DNA from: Brevipalpus yothersi
Taxonomy: Eukaryota > Arthropoda > Arachnida > Trombidiformes > Tenuipalpidae
Direction: 5' to 3'
NCBI GenBank assembly: GCA_003956705.1
Contig: QZCP01000042.1
Span: forward strand, 1-64,000
DNA length: 64,000 bases
This document shows, in pieces, positions 24,011 to 33,242 of the stretch. Position numbers and translations under genes: made by a program. How positions within the stretch are numbered: position 1 is the stretch's first letter; every line of letters begins with the position of its first letter. The notes beneath the pieces were generated by a model that did no database searches, was not told the DNA's origin, and saw only the letters and a program-made list of their open reading frames with translations.

Positions 24011-24058
<48 letters not shown>
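23836..24058. repeat. (CT)n and (GA)n tracts in inverted orientation
   Basis: A CT run at 23836-23862 is followed about 150 bp later by a GA run of about 45 bp at 24013-24058. The two are complementary and could pair as a hairpin in RNA or single-stranded DNA. Frames across them encode Ser-Leu or Arg-Glu repeats and are not genes. Confidence 0.9.
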
Positions 24059-24061
<3 letters not shown>

Positions 24062-24775
24062 TCACATCCAGAAAGAATTCCGATCAGTTGATTATTCATC
24101 GTCGATGGCAAACAGAGAAAGTGGAAAGAGAATCTTCTCCGCTAAGCTCTTCTTGCTCTATTTTCCCTATCGAATCACCTTCACACACACACACACACAC
24201 TCATTTGCAATGATTACGGACTCTGATTGTGATAACTTGTTTCAACGCTTGCCATTCACTGGATGCTCATGGCGTAAAATCCGTTCACAAATCGAATAAG
24301 TAGAGTCAGTGGAGCTTTAACAATCAAATCAAATATATTCCTTTTCCATTGAAACAAGCATTCTGTGATGGACTTTCATCATGATGCAACTCTGTACACT
24401 TGTAGAACTGAGCTTCCAAACGTTACAGCTTCAAACATTGCCTCAAACTTTTTAACCATTTCGATTCGATTGCATTTTCTTCTTTTCAGATCAGCCATGA
24501 ACACCCACAATTTTTAGCCTAACGAATGCTGTTAATGAAGTACTACTTATTCAAAATTGAGATCAGCCACTAAGAAACCTTAACAGTTGCCAATTTTGGG
24601 TACCTCTTGAATTATTGAAGAATGGAAGATGGCTAAAACTTGACATGATCAAGTTATTTGAACGCTTTTACCTCACTATCTTGTCAGTATGCTGATCAAT
24701 ATGATCCAAAAACTTTATAATGCAAAAAATTGATCCATATATACGTGTATCTGTGAATTTGGGATGATTAATACT

Positions 24776-25978
24776 CTATTGTTGAGACACTTCAATGGAA
24801 GTTGAGGGAAAACTAGTGATCTTCATGCATCCAGTTACTGTTTCATCTTTGGAAGCTTGATATTCTCTCATCTTTTCACGTGAACATTGTGACCAATACT
24901 CAAAGGAACCATATTTATAATACATTATTGCCTGTCGATCATTGCATTTCGTTTGTTTACCATCATCGTGCAGAAGATGCAAAGTGTGTCCAATTTCATG
25001 TGTTAATAAGAAAGCAGTTTTATATTTGAACAATTGAACAAATGCTGCAGAATACTGAGAGCACATTGTATCTTGTGCAGCAATTCCCAGAGTTACATAG
25101 TCTTCTTTTTTGTAAGTAAACCAAATGATCAGATCGTAATCCTTCCATTCAGGAATTTTATTTTGCCAATCTTGAATTTTATCGAAGAAGGTATCGAAAA
25201 CTTTGCTCATCTCCGATTGGTCTAGATAGTATTCTTTATCTTCCAGCATAACAATTTTTTTCAATACCGGCCGAAAACCTGTGTCATTGTACATTTGTGC
25301 GGCAACTGTGAATGATGATTCAATATTTTTCCTTAACAAATCATCAGAATCTGCTTGATCAGGAATATCTGCTCGAAGAGCAGTCTTATCAACCAGTGCT
25401 AAAGTTTCAATTTCAAATATATTAGAAGATGATTTTCGAGGCCCAAATTTTATCCTATTCATCTTTTTTTCACGTGTTTTTTTGATTAATTCTTTATCAA
25501 TTATTACATTATCACCACTGAAAATGTTTTTACTATCAAAAATAGTCTTAATTGCTCTGGTTCCATTCTTGGAATCAGGTATCAATCGAATAGTCTGATT
25601 TTTTGATGTCACTAAACCTCGATTTTTTCCATCTGGACACATTTCCAGAGCAACAATTTCATTTTTATGAATCGATTCCAGAGTAGGTTCAAGAGCTTTG
25701 TAAAAATATTTACAAACTGATCGTGTTTTGGGTTTTTTCTGATCTTTTTTACTCAACTTTATCGAAGGTATCAATTTTTTGGATGTACCTTTCTTATTAA
25801 TTACTAGAACAGATTTGTCACAAGCTGGTGGATCTTTGCAATCAATTTTCACAACGACAATACTAGAAGATGGATCAACATGTTTTCCAATTGATATCAT
25901 AAAATGTCCAAAAATTACTAGCAATAGTGCGATGAAATACATGTTGATGGGACAAATTCTAGAATTTTTTTGACTCAA
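24776..25978 (-). CDS. secreted reprolysin-like zinc metalloprotease (one exon, 400 aa)
   Basis: A zinc endopeptidase of the metzincin (reprolysin/ADAM, M12B) group. The zinc site is HEIGHTLHLLHD, with His327, His331, His337 as ligands and Glu328 as the catalytic base, followed by Asp338. The Met-turn is IMYY with Met352. The catalytic domain starts near residue 188 (IETLALVDKT) and ends near 386. Before it come a signal or anchor segment (residues 13-30) and a short Lys-rich pro-region (about 31-187). Sequons for N-glycosylation occur at Asn127, Asn138 and Asn231. There is no disintegrin or cysteine-rich domain after the catalytic domain, so it is a minimal secreted form like those in tick and mite saliva. 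The gene has no intron, unlike its neighbours, which could reflect a retrocopy origin. It lies in the giant Kekkon-like intron, antisense to that transcript. Confidence 0.93.
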   Translation of the reverse strand: MSQKNSRICPINMYFIALLLVIFGHFMISIGKHVDPSSSIVVVKIDCKDPPACDKSVLVINKKGTSKKLIPSIKLSKKDQKKPKTRSVCKYFYKALEPTLESIHKNEIVALEMCPDGKNRGLVTSKNQTIRLIPDSKNGTRAIKTIFDSKNIFSGDNVIIDKELIKKTREKKMNRIKFGPRKSSSNIFEIETLALVDKTALRADIPDQADSDDLLRKNIESSFTVAAQMYNDTGFRPVLKKIVMLEDKEYYLDQSEMSKVFDTFFDKIQDWQNKIPEWKDYDLIIWFTYKKEDYVTLGIAAQDTMCSQYSAAFVQLFKYKTAFLLTHEIGHTLHLLHDDGKQTKCNDRQAIMYYKYGSFEYWSQCSREKMREYQASKDETVTGCMKITSFPSTSIEVSQQ

Positions 25979-26259
25979 ATGAATTGTCTACATATTTTCG
26001 ATTGAATCAAAATTTTATTTCTTCTGACTAATTATGATTCAAGTTTCATGACGTAATATTAATTTGCATTCACATAAAGGATCAGCACTAGAAGGCGCCA
26101 AAGTTTTGCTTTATTAATTAAGGTGATCAATTGGATTGAATAATCATATCTCATTTTTATTGTTCTCATTGCTGTGAGTTATTGACCTCAGATCTGGGTG
26201 ATTTTAAGTTAGATTCTGATAGATTTTAAGTGAGTTTCTGTTCAAACGAATTCGATCAA
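25979..26259. promoter_or_regulatory. short divergent promoter region
   Basis: Only 281 bp separate the ATG of the metalloprotease (-) from the ATG of the LRR protein (+), so promoters and both 5' leaders must share this space unless a 5' exon lies elsewhere. A tandem duplication of a 22-bp unit (GATTTTAAGTTAGATTCTG / GATTTTAAGTGAGTTTCTG) at about 26200-26242 ends just before the LRR start. Confidence 0.5.
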
Positions 26260-27255
26260 ATGGCTAACAAAAAAAGTGCCCCAAAATCTGATGTTCTTGG
26301 ACTTAAAAGTGTTGGCATCATAAAGAGGTCAAAAAAATTCGGCAAAATTGGTAGTGCTTCATCAAGGTCAGTGAGAGCAATTCCTCTGAAAGTGAGTGGA
26401 CCAAGTTCTTACCTGTCCAAAATTCAATATTCACTCAATTCATCTGGTCTCAGTCCACATGAGGCTGAATGTGCTCTCAAAATATGGAATCCATATTATT
26501 TAACCAGTGTTACACTGACAAATTGTTCCCTGCTCAACTTTCCATACCAGCTGATTGCATGTGTTTCATTGGAATCTCTCAATTTATCACACAATCATAT
26601 TGAGCGAATCGATAACACCATTCTTATTAAATTCGCCAAAATTGTGGACTTGAATTTAAGTCACAATAAGCTACGGTATCTGCCCATTCAACTTGGTTTC
26701 ATGAGAAAAGTGAGATCACTCAATTTTGGTGACAATCGGTTACGATATCTTCCTTTCTCACTGCCTGATTGTACCAAATTGAAAGAATTGATATTGAGCA
26801 ACAATAGGTTTACAAAATTCAATTTACGAATTTTGGAAATTTTAGCGGAAAAACTTTCTGAACTTAGTGTGCTAGATGTGTCCGAGAATCCACTGGAAAT
26901 TAGAAATCAAATGGACCCACCGATAATTGATTTTCCAACTCTATTGTCTCTATCAGCCAATGTTGTGATCAGAAAAGCAATTCTGGTTAAAAACTTGCCA
27001 TATTGGATTTCCAAAGACTTAGAGGATCATATCCAGAAGAATAGCGATTGGTGTTGTGTGTGTGATCGTCCATACATTCGATATAATGGATCAGTTTATG
27101 GCCAAAAATTCACCCTCAAAACACTGGCAATGACGAAAACTATCTCCTCACTGACTGAGGTCGAAGGTTATGAGGTCATCTGTTTCTTTTGCCATCAAAA
27201 CAATAAACCAAAGCTGAAAAAGTCATCGTTTCCCTTCCAGCAGCTTGGAATATGA
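26260..27255 (+). CDS. LRR protein with C-terminal four-cysteine site (one exon, 331 aa)
   Basis: An intracellular type: no signal peptide, and a basic Ser/Lys-rich start (MANKKSAPKSDVLGL). Four to five leucine-rich repeats of the short intracellular kind follow at about residues 80-215 (LTSVTLTNCSLLNFP, LESLNLSHNHIERI, LVDLNLSHNKLRYLP-like units). A C-terminal pair of CxxC motifs (Cys265/Cys268 and Cys308/Cys311) may bind one zinc ion. This layout recalls LRR1 (PPIL5), a cullin-2 substrate receptor, and some other small LRRC proteins. The link is from layout only and I do not give a symbol. An in-frame GTG lies 30 bp upstream, but ATG at 26260 is the sensible start. No intron is visible. The neighbours are the divergent metalloprotease and the convergent dehydrogenase. 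It lies in the giant intron, in the same direction as the host transcript. Confidence 0.85.
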   Translation: MANKKSAPKSDVLGLKSVGIIKRSKKFGKIGSASSRSVRAIPLKVSGPSSYLSKIQYSLNSSGLSPHEAECALKIWNPYYLTSVTLTNCSLLNFPYQLIACVSLESLNLSHNHIERIDNTILIKFAKIVDLNLSHNKLRYLPIQLGFMRKVRSLNFGDNRLRYLPFSLPDCTKLKELILSNNRFTKFNLRILEILAEKLSELSVLDVSENPLEIRNQMDPPIIDFPTLLSLSANVVIRKAILVKNLPYWISKDLEDHIQKNSDWCCVCDRPYIRYNGSVYGQKFTLKTLAMTKTISSLTEVEGYEVICFFCHQNNKPKLKKSSFPFQQLGI

Positions 27256-27460
27256 TCTCAGAATCAACATTTTCTCCTCCTCAATTTTTGGCCTCTTCCG
27301 TAATTATTTTCATCGAGAAGCTTTGAGAGATGATTTGAAATATTTGTTCATCTTTAACTTTCAAAGAATTTTTTTCAATCACATTTGATTTGTTTTTGCA
27401 ATATCAGTGATCTTGCATGTGTATATATGTTTTATATCATAACAAAAACGTTCCACTTTC

Positions 27461-29017
27461 TCATATCGCAACAACTCGTTTCAAATCATTGGATAAAATG
27501 ATATCATCCTTACAATTATTTCGTAAAGTTTCCAGATCAGCATGTGGACTCGATCTATCAGCCAAAATTTTGGTCAACATTATACGACACATTCTGTCAA
27601 TATCGAATTCATGTTTCCAGCCCCAATCTCGTCTAGCATTCGAATCATCCAAAATTTTCGGCCATGTTTCAGCTGTGGTGAAAAAGTCGAAATTGAATGG
27701 GAAGAGAAATATTGTGTGAAAGTTCCGATCAAATTTATCATGACAATGATACACTTACCTATCTCTTGTCTAAAATCTGGTTTATAAGTAATTTCAAAGT
27801 TTGGTATATATTTCCGTAGAGCATCGGCAATCTCTTCCGGTGTAAAACTAATGGCAGCTATGTTGTAGGTTCTCTGATTCAAATCTTGATTCGATCGTTC
27901 CATAAACTCAACGATACCTCTGAGACAATCATCAATGTAAATCATTGGCAATCGTGTGTTCGGTTTGAGGAAGCATTCAAATTTTCCAGTATCAACTGCA
28001 TCATGAAATATTTGAACCGCATAATCTGTTGTTCCTCCACCTGGATTGGTATCAGCTGATATAACTCCTAGAAAAGCCACAGAAAATCAGTTCAATTTTC
28101 AGAAATTTTGAGTGCTTCAAATTGAATCATCTCAAAACTCACCCGGGAGTCGCAAGCATCTGAAATCTAAACCAAATTTTTGGCTATAATACTGAACCAT
28201 ATTTCGGTAGAGAAGATGAAGATTAGAATATTTATGATTATTGAGAATGGAATTTCAAGATCCTACTCACCTCTCCCAACAATTCAGTATGAACTTTAGC
28301 CACTCCATAGATTGTTCTTGGTCTCTGGATACAAACATCAGGAGTATGTTCAAGTGGTGAATCTGGACCAAAGGCACCAATTGTGCTTGGAATGAAAATT
28401 TTCAACTTGTATTGTCTGGCCAATTCCATCACATTTTGTACACCTTCAATGTTAATCCGCATTGCAAGTTGAACATTCTTTTCACCAATTGCACTCAGAA
28501 GAGCACTAAAATGGACTAGCCAATCGATACGATGATTAACAACAATTTCCTGAAGATTTTGATAATCCAAAATATCGGCAAACATGTATGGCCCTTTTAA
28601 ACACTCATCTGGTGGCTTGATTATATCGGACATGATAACATTCTCCGTTCCATATTTTTCTCTATCGAGATCAGACAAAACACATTAAAGAACCAGAAAA
28701 AGAAAACATTTTAAGCTCATAAGCCTCCACTTACCTGAACATTTTAGTGAGCCCAGTTCCCAGTTGACCCAAACTGCCTATGGGTGAAGTAGAAGCAAAC
28801 TCAAAGTTCTCAAAACTTTCGGAAAAATACGATCGATTGGAAAAAAGTTCATAATAATCTTACCGGTAATCAAAATCTTTGGTGTACGTCGAATTGGACT
28901 ACTTATCGTTCGACAATTTGGTAAACAATTTGGACCATCTTTACGACAAATCAAGCGTGATAACATGGGAAACACCTTACGATTCATTGTTTTGGTGATA
29001 GAACTCAAAAGTTTCAA
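27461..29017 (-). CDS. TDH: L-threonine 3-dehydrogenase, mitochondrial (6 exons, 385 aa)
   Basis: Oxidises L-threonine to 2-amino-3-ketobutyrate with NAD+, the first step to glycine and acetyl-CoA in mitochondria. Exons on the minus strand: 29017-28864, 28777-28735, 28661-28271, 28191-28143, 28067-27759 and 27672-27461. The five introns are 73-86 bp with GT-AG borders and matching phases. A basic, Arg/Lys-rich leader (residues 1-45) fits a targeting peptide. Short-chain dehydrogenase features: nucleotide-binding GSLGQLG (Gly52, Gly55, Gly58), DILDY, HFSALLSA, PSTIGAFGP with Ser158, and the catalytic pair Tyr184 and Lys188 (YGVAK). RPRTIYGVAKVHTELLGE and ISADTNPGGGTTDYAVQIFH are hallmark stretches of this enzyme. 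The C-terminus runs some 25-30 residues past the DWGWKHEFD region's usual end. ATG at 29017 is the first; codon 11 is an alternative start. The gene is nested antisense in the giant intron. Confidence 0.95.
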
Positions 29018-29345
29018 AAAAATTCAATGTTCACCACAGATATTGCAAGGACATACTATGATGACTTCATGATTAGATAAGGACGTCGACGATGATGTGT
29101 TCAAGGATATTCATGGTACGATTTTGAAAAAGAGAAATAAAACTGTACATCTTGTTCGACCTGTTCTGATAAGGATGCATGTTTGTTACTAAATGTTTTA
29201 ACAAGGAAACGTAGCCCTCAGGCTTTTTGGAGAGAGTTTTTCGCTCTCACTTACTATCATGTAATACTTCTTGAGGCGAAATTATGATGATAGGTTTGTC
29301 TAACAAGTATGATGATGATCAATGATGTAAGATGTAAGAAAGAGA

Positions 29346-29346
29346 N
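29346..29346. other. single unresolved base (N) inside a GA tract
   Basis: The only ambiguous base that I noticed. It falls in a GA repeat near 29341-29365, where read or assembly errors are common. Confidence 0.95.
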
Positions 29347-30140
29347 GAGAGAGAGAGAGAGAGAAAAGAGAAAACCAAAATAGTCCTTGAGGAGTACCCG
29401 ATTGAAGAATTGCATGGAAACAGATTTGGAAACACTACATACCTACACCTGGTATGGAGTGATGGAAAAAATTGACACACTTTTGTGTGTGTGTGTGTGT
29501 TAATTTTGGTGCCTGATTGATTGAATTTTTGTAGTGATAAGATTCGATTAGGAATGGACAAGAAGAAGTTTTCCATTCCATATGATTGACCATCATGAAG
29601 ATATGCACTGAATTTTTGTGCACCCTATGCCAAGCCATTGGATTACAGTGTCAGAAGAGCTGATTGGAAATACTGGGAAAGAGAAAAAAAGAGAAAGGTC
29701 TTAGTCTGGAGAAAATAGTATCAAATGAGAACAATAAAACATACACAAATCAGATTCCTCACAATAACAGGCTCTCCAAATGACTAGCTAAAGAGAGGAA
29801 AATTGTCTCCCCATGAGAGGATCAGCAAATCCTAGAATCTATCGTGGATTTGGAGATGCTCTTTCATGACTTGATGAGGGATCCAACTCTCGAATCTCTC
29901 TCTCATTCCAATTGATCATCAAATTGCATCCTGCTTCCGAGATGTCCTTTTTTGCTCTCGCTTTCTTCTCATCTCATCTTCTCTCTCCTCTCTTCCTCCT
30001 TCTCCTCCTCCTCTTTGATCATTTCTCATGGGCTTTTCTTTTACATGCTTCTCTGTTCCACTCTTTGTTTCATTTTATTCTTTTCTCTCCCTTCTTTTTT
30101 GTTTTTCATCTGCTCTCATTCTTTTAACGAACACACAGTA

Positions 30141-30142
<2 letters not shown>

Positions 30143-30174
<32 letters not shown>
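30143..30174 (+). repeat. (CT)n microsatellite
   Basis: CT tract of about 30 bp within a longer pyrimidine-rich stretch (about 29950-30310) that gives Ser/Phe/Leu-rich open frames with no gene support. Confidence 0.9.
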
Positions 30175-30176
<2 letters not shown>

Positions 30177-33165
30177 CATCACTTTCTTACTTCTCTCTCT
30201 CTCTTTTCTCTCAACGAGGATCAACTTCTCATTTACCATAAGCTTCCATCATCACTCTGTGCATCAGTCTCTCACACACACTTTTACACACTTCTTTTCT
30301 TTTCTCAGTGATACTTCATCATCATGTTGCTTCCGATGATTATCCACCTTAGGTAGAACATTGACTGTCGAATAGATGTTTCTCTCTCTCTCACTTTCTC
30401 TTTTTCTTCAGAAAAAGTAAGCAATGTTCGATCAGAACATACACATTTCCCCATAGTTTTGTTAACGGTTGTGACTTGTTCACTTAGTGGAAAGGTTTTT
30501 CAAAATTTTACTCACACCTCAGAATGAATCTCACATGGAGTATCGCTTGAATTCAGTGAAGTACAAAATAGAGAGAGAAAAGGGAAAGAATAACCAATGG
30601 AAAATAGTATTGATTTTTCTTCAAACATTCATTTTTCATAAACGTTCCCTAAAAGTAACTGTAACAAGATTAAGCTCACTGTGCACAGTTTTCAATTTAT
30701 TTTTATCCTGAATTCACATTCATTTTGGGACCATCAAATTTAGAATCATATATGATTCTCTCACATGGTTCATTGGCTATCTTATAAGCCTCTTATGGGG
30801 GACAAATATGATGCTGTATACCACATTGGATTTTTTTGTGTGTGTTGAAGCACGATATTTCGAGAAAAAAACTTAATTCATCTCGTAAAGGACCACCAGA
30901 AGAAACCACAAAATCTGAGCTTTCAAAAATTGTGATCAAATTCAGAGGATTAAGAAATTGAAATGTGATGATGGATAATTAGAAATGGAATGATTAGATT
31001 TGTTGATTGACTAAATGAGATATTTGATCAGATTTATGAATTAGAGAAACTAGTGGAGATCACATTGACAGCTAAAATAGAGAATTGAAAAATTTGATCG
31101 AGATAAATACTATTCAGATTGAAAAAATAGGCATCAAAATATCAGAGGTTATCAGTTGGCCATTGAAAATAAACTCATGAATCTCGAGAAATATTTTAAC
31201 CACAAAGATCGATCATCATTGTGATTGAGTCTCCTGTTTTCGTCTGAGAATAAACCTTCACCTCGAATTAAATTACATTCTTCAGAATAGATACGATTTT
31301 TCCCATCAGAATGGCGCAAAATCTCAGTTTTTTAGCCTGAAACAAGCACATATATACTATTCGCTGTTCAATGGGTATTGATCGATAAGTTAACTATACC
31401 CGTGCTGTGTTTTGCTTAGAGCATTTCAAGCCGATCTTCTTCTGCCTCCTCTTTCTTTCCCTTCTTCTTGCGAGTAAATTTTTCCATAGATCATTAGTTT
31501 TCACCCTCTAGAGTTTTCTTTACTTTCTCTTTCTCTATGGTTCCTCTTTCATCTTGTTTGGTTTGCTTGATAAAAGCTTGCAAGTAAAACAGAAGCTACA
31601 TTTCTCTCTCTCTCTCTTCTACTATGAATTTGGAAACAAGAATTCAGAGAATTCAGAGAATTAGATTTTAACAGCAATGTGTTGAGAAGATAGAAAGATG
31701 ATAAAATTTCAAGATCCAATAACAAGAAGAGAGAAAGCAAACATCATGAATGCACTTCTCGCATTTTATCTAATTATGTGGATACCATTTAGATCAGATA
31801 TTCTCACTTTATTCATCATCTGTATGATTTTTGTATTCTCTTTTGCCCAACATCTCATCTTTCTCCACTTTACTATATTTGCTTTTCAATCGCCACTTTC
31901 TGCGTATTTCGATTATTATTCTCTTCAGCTTCATGAAAGAAATTCCAGATGTGAATTATATTGCTCTAAAAATTCAACTCCTTCTGAAGATGACGAAATA
32001 CATTTCCACTGCAAGAAACTCTCTCTTATGTGGCCATCAATAGATTCTGATGGACCCCTACAAGTGAGACTTGATCTGCATAATTAAAAGACAAAAGAAG
32101 CAAATAACAGTAATAGGGAAATCTCTGAAAATCTTGGAGACACCTTATACTTTCGAGACAATCCCAATGTGATGAAGGAGAATATTTTTTTCCAAAACCC
32201 ATGTAGTTTTTCTATTCCTATGTTGGGAATCCTCGAAATTTGGTTGATAATCCATGGAAGTAATGAAATAGATGGAATGGACAAAGTAGAAACTTGTATC
32301 ATAATCCAAAAGAGCACTGTCAACGCAAACTTTGATCCTTTCAACTAGCATTTCTCTGGAGACAATCCATGAAGAGAGAGAAGAGATTGTTTGACTCAGC
32401 TTTTTATGATAAAAAAAAGAATTCACTGGATGGCAGAATCGTGAATTTAAACGATAAAAGTTGAATGGAAGGGAAAGAGAGTGAAAATGATCATTTGAGG
32501 CTATCGACATTTTTTTTGGGCACACAAAAAGCATTCAACCACTTTGGGTTGACAAGAAAAGTTGAAAAGTGGAGCGAAAAAAAATCAAAACATTGACTTT
32601 CCTAGTTGACCTGTTTTATCAATGTGAAATTTTTTTCTCTCACATTCTTGCTGTTACTATATAACTGTTACTTTAAATTGCGATTGTTATTACATGAGAT
32701 GGGCCAATTACCATGATTATCGGCTATCATCTCTGAAGTGTGTCAAAGCTATCAGCACCCGAGACTGAAAATTCTCAATAGCTATTGGAAATGTCATCAG
32801 CAGTTCATTCTTGACCTCAACCATCTAGACACTTGCTTTACATCTACTAGGGTTCTCAGAATGGACAGAGAGAGAAAGCATATTAAAGTTTCATGAAGGA
32901 TCAGTGTTGGAAAGATAGAAGGTTCTTAACACTTCAAGATCAACATTCAACTGAAAAATTTCTATCATGACACATACTTTCGGTTGGGAAGGAAACTTTT
33001 TTCCCTAGTCAAGTGTACCGTTATTCAGTTATTCAGGAACCAAAATTGACTCAAACTATTCTAATGGACACACACTGACACTATCTATGGCAAATATCAT
33101 CCTCTTTTTATATAAGGGGCTGAAAATTTATTCTATAAGGTCTAGGTGCAGTGCGAATCGTTTTT

Positions 33166-33169
<4 letters not shown>

Positions 33170-33236
<67 letters not shown>
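33170..33236 (+). repeat. (CT)n microsatellite, about 66 bp
   Basis: One of the longest pure CT tracts in the window, pyrimidines on +. Confidence 0.95.

Positions 33237-33242
<6 letters not shown>

Larger units (their letters stand above)
16699..24775 (+). other. giant intron of Kekkon-like gene, part 2
   Basis: No coding exon was recognised. It contains two small palindromic candidate regulatory sites (16979-16996 and 18207-18220), CT tracts at about 20370-20405, 22261-22314 and 23836-23862, the GA tract at 24013-24058 and many CA runs. Open frames at 22163-22717 and 23892-24299 are created by the CT/GA tracts. Confidence 0.5.

Noticed and set aside
22163..24299. Open frames of 120-184 codons around 22163-22717, 22053-22415 and 23892-24299
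   Set aside because: They are produced by CT/GA tracts (Ser-Leu or Arg-Glu runs). Both strands are open at once and no domain is visible.
30880..31210. Purine/AT-rich island possibly derived from a coding or mobile sequence
   Set aside because: Short Lys/Ile/Glu-rich pieces appear in all three forward frames, but with many stops and no family signature.
31698..32087. 129-codon frame on + with a hydrophobic middle
   Set aside because: Phe/Ile/Leu-rich as expected from the local pyrimidine-rich sequence. The C-terminal half has four cysteines but no pattern that I know.
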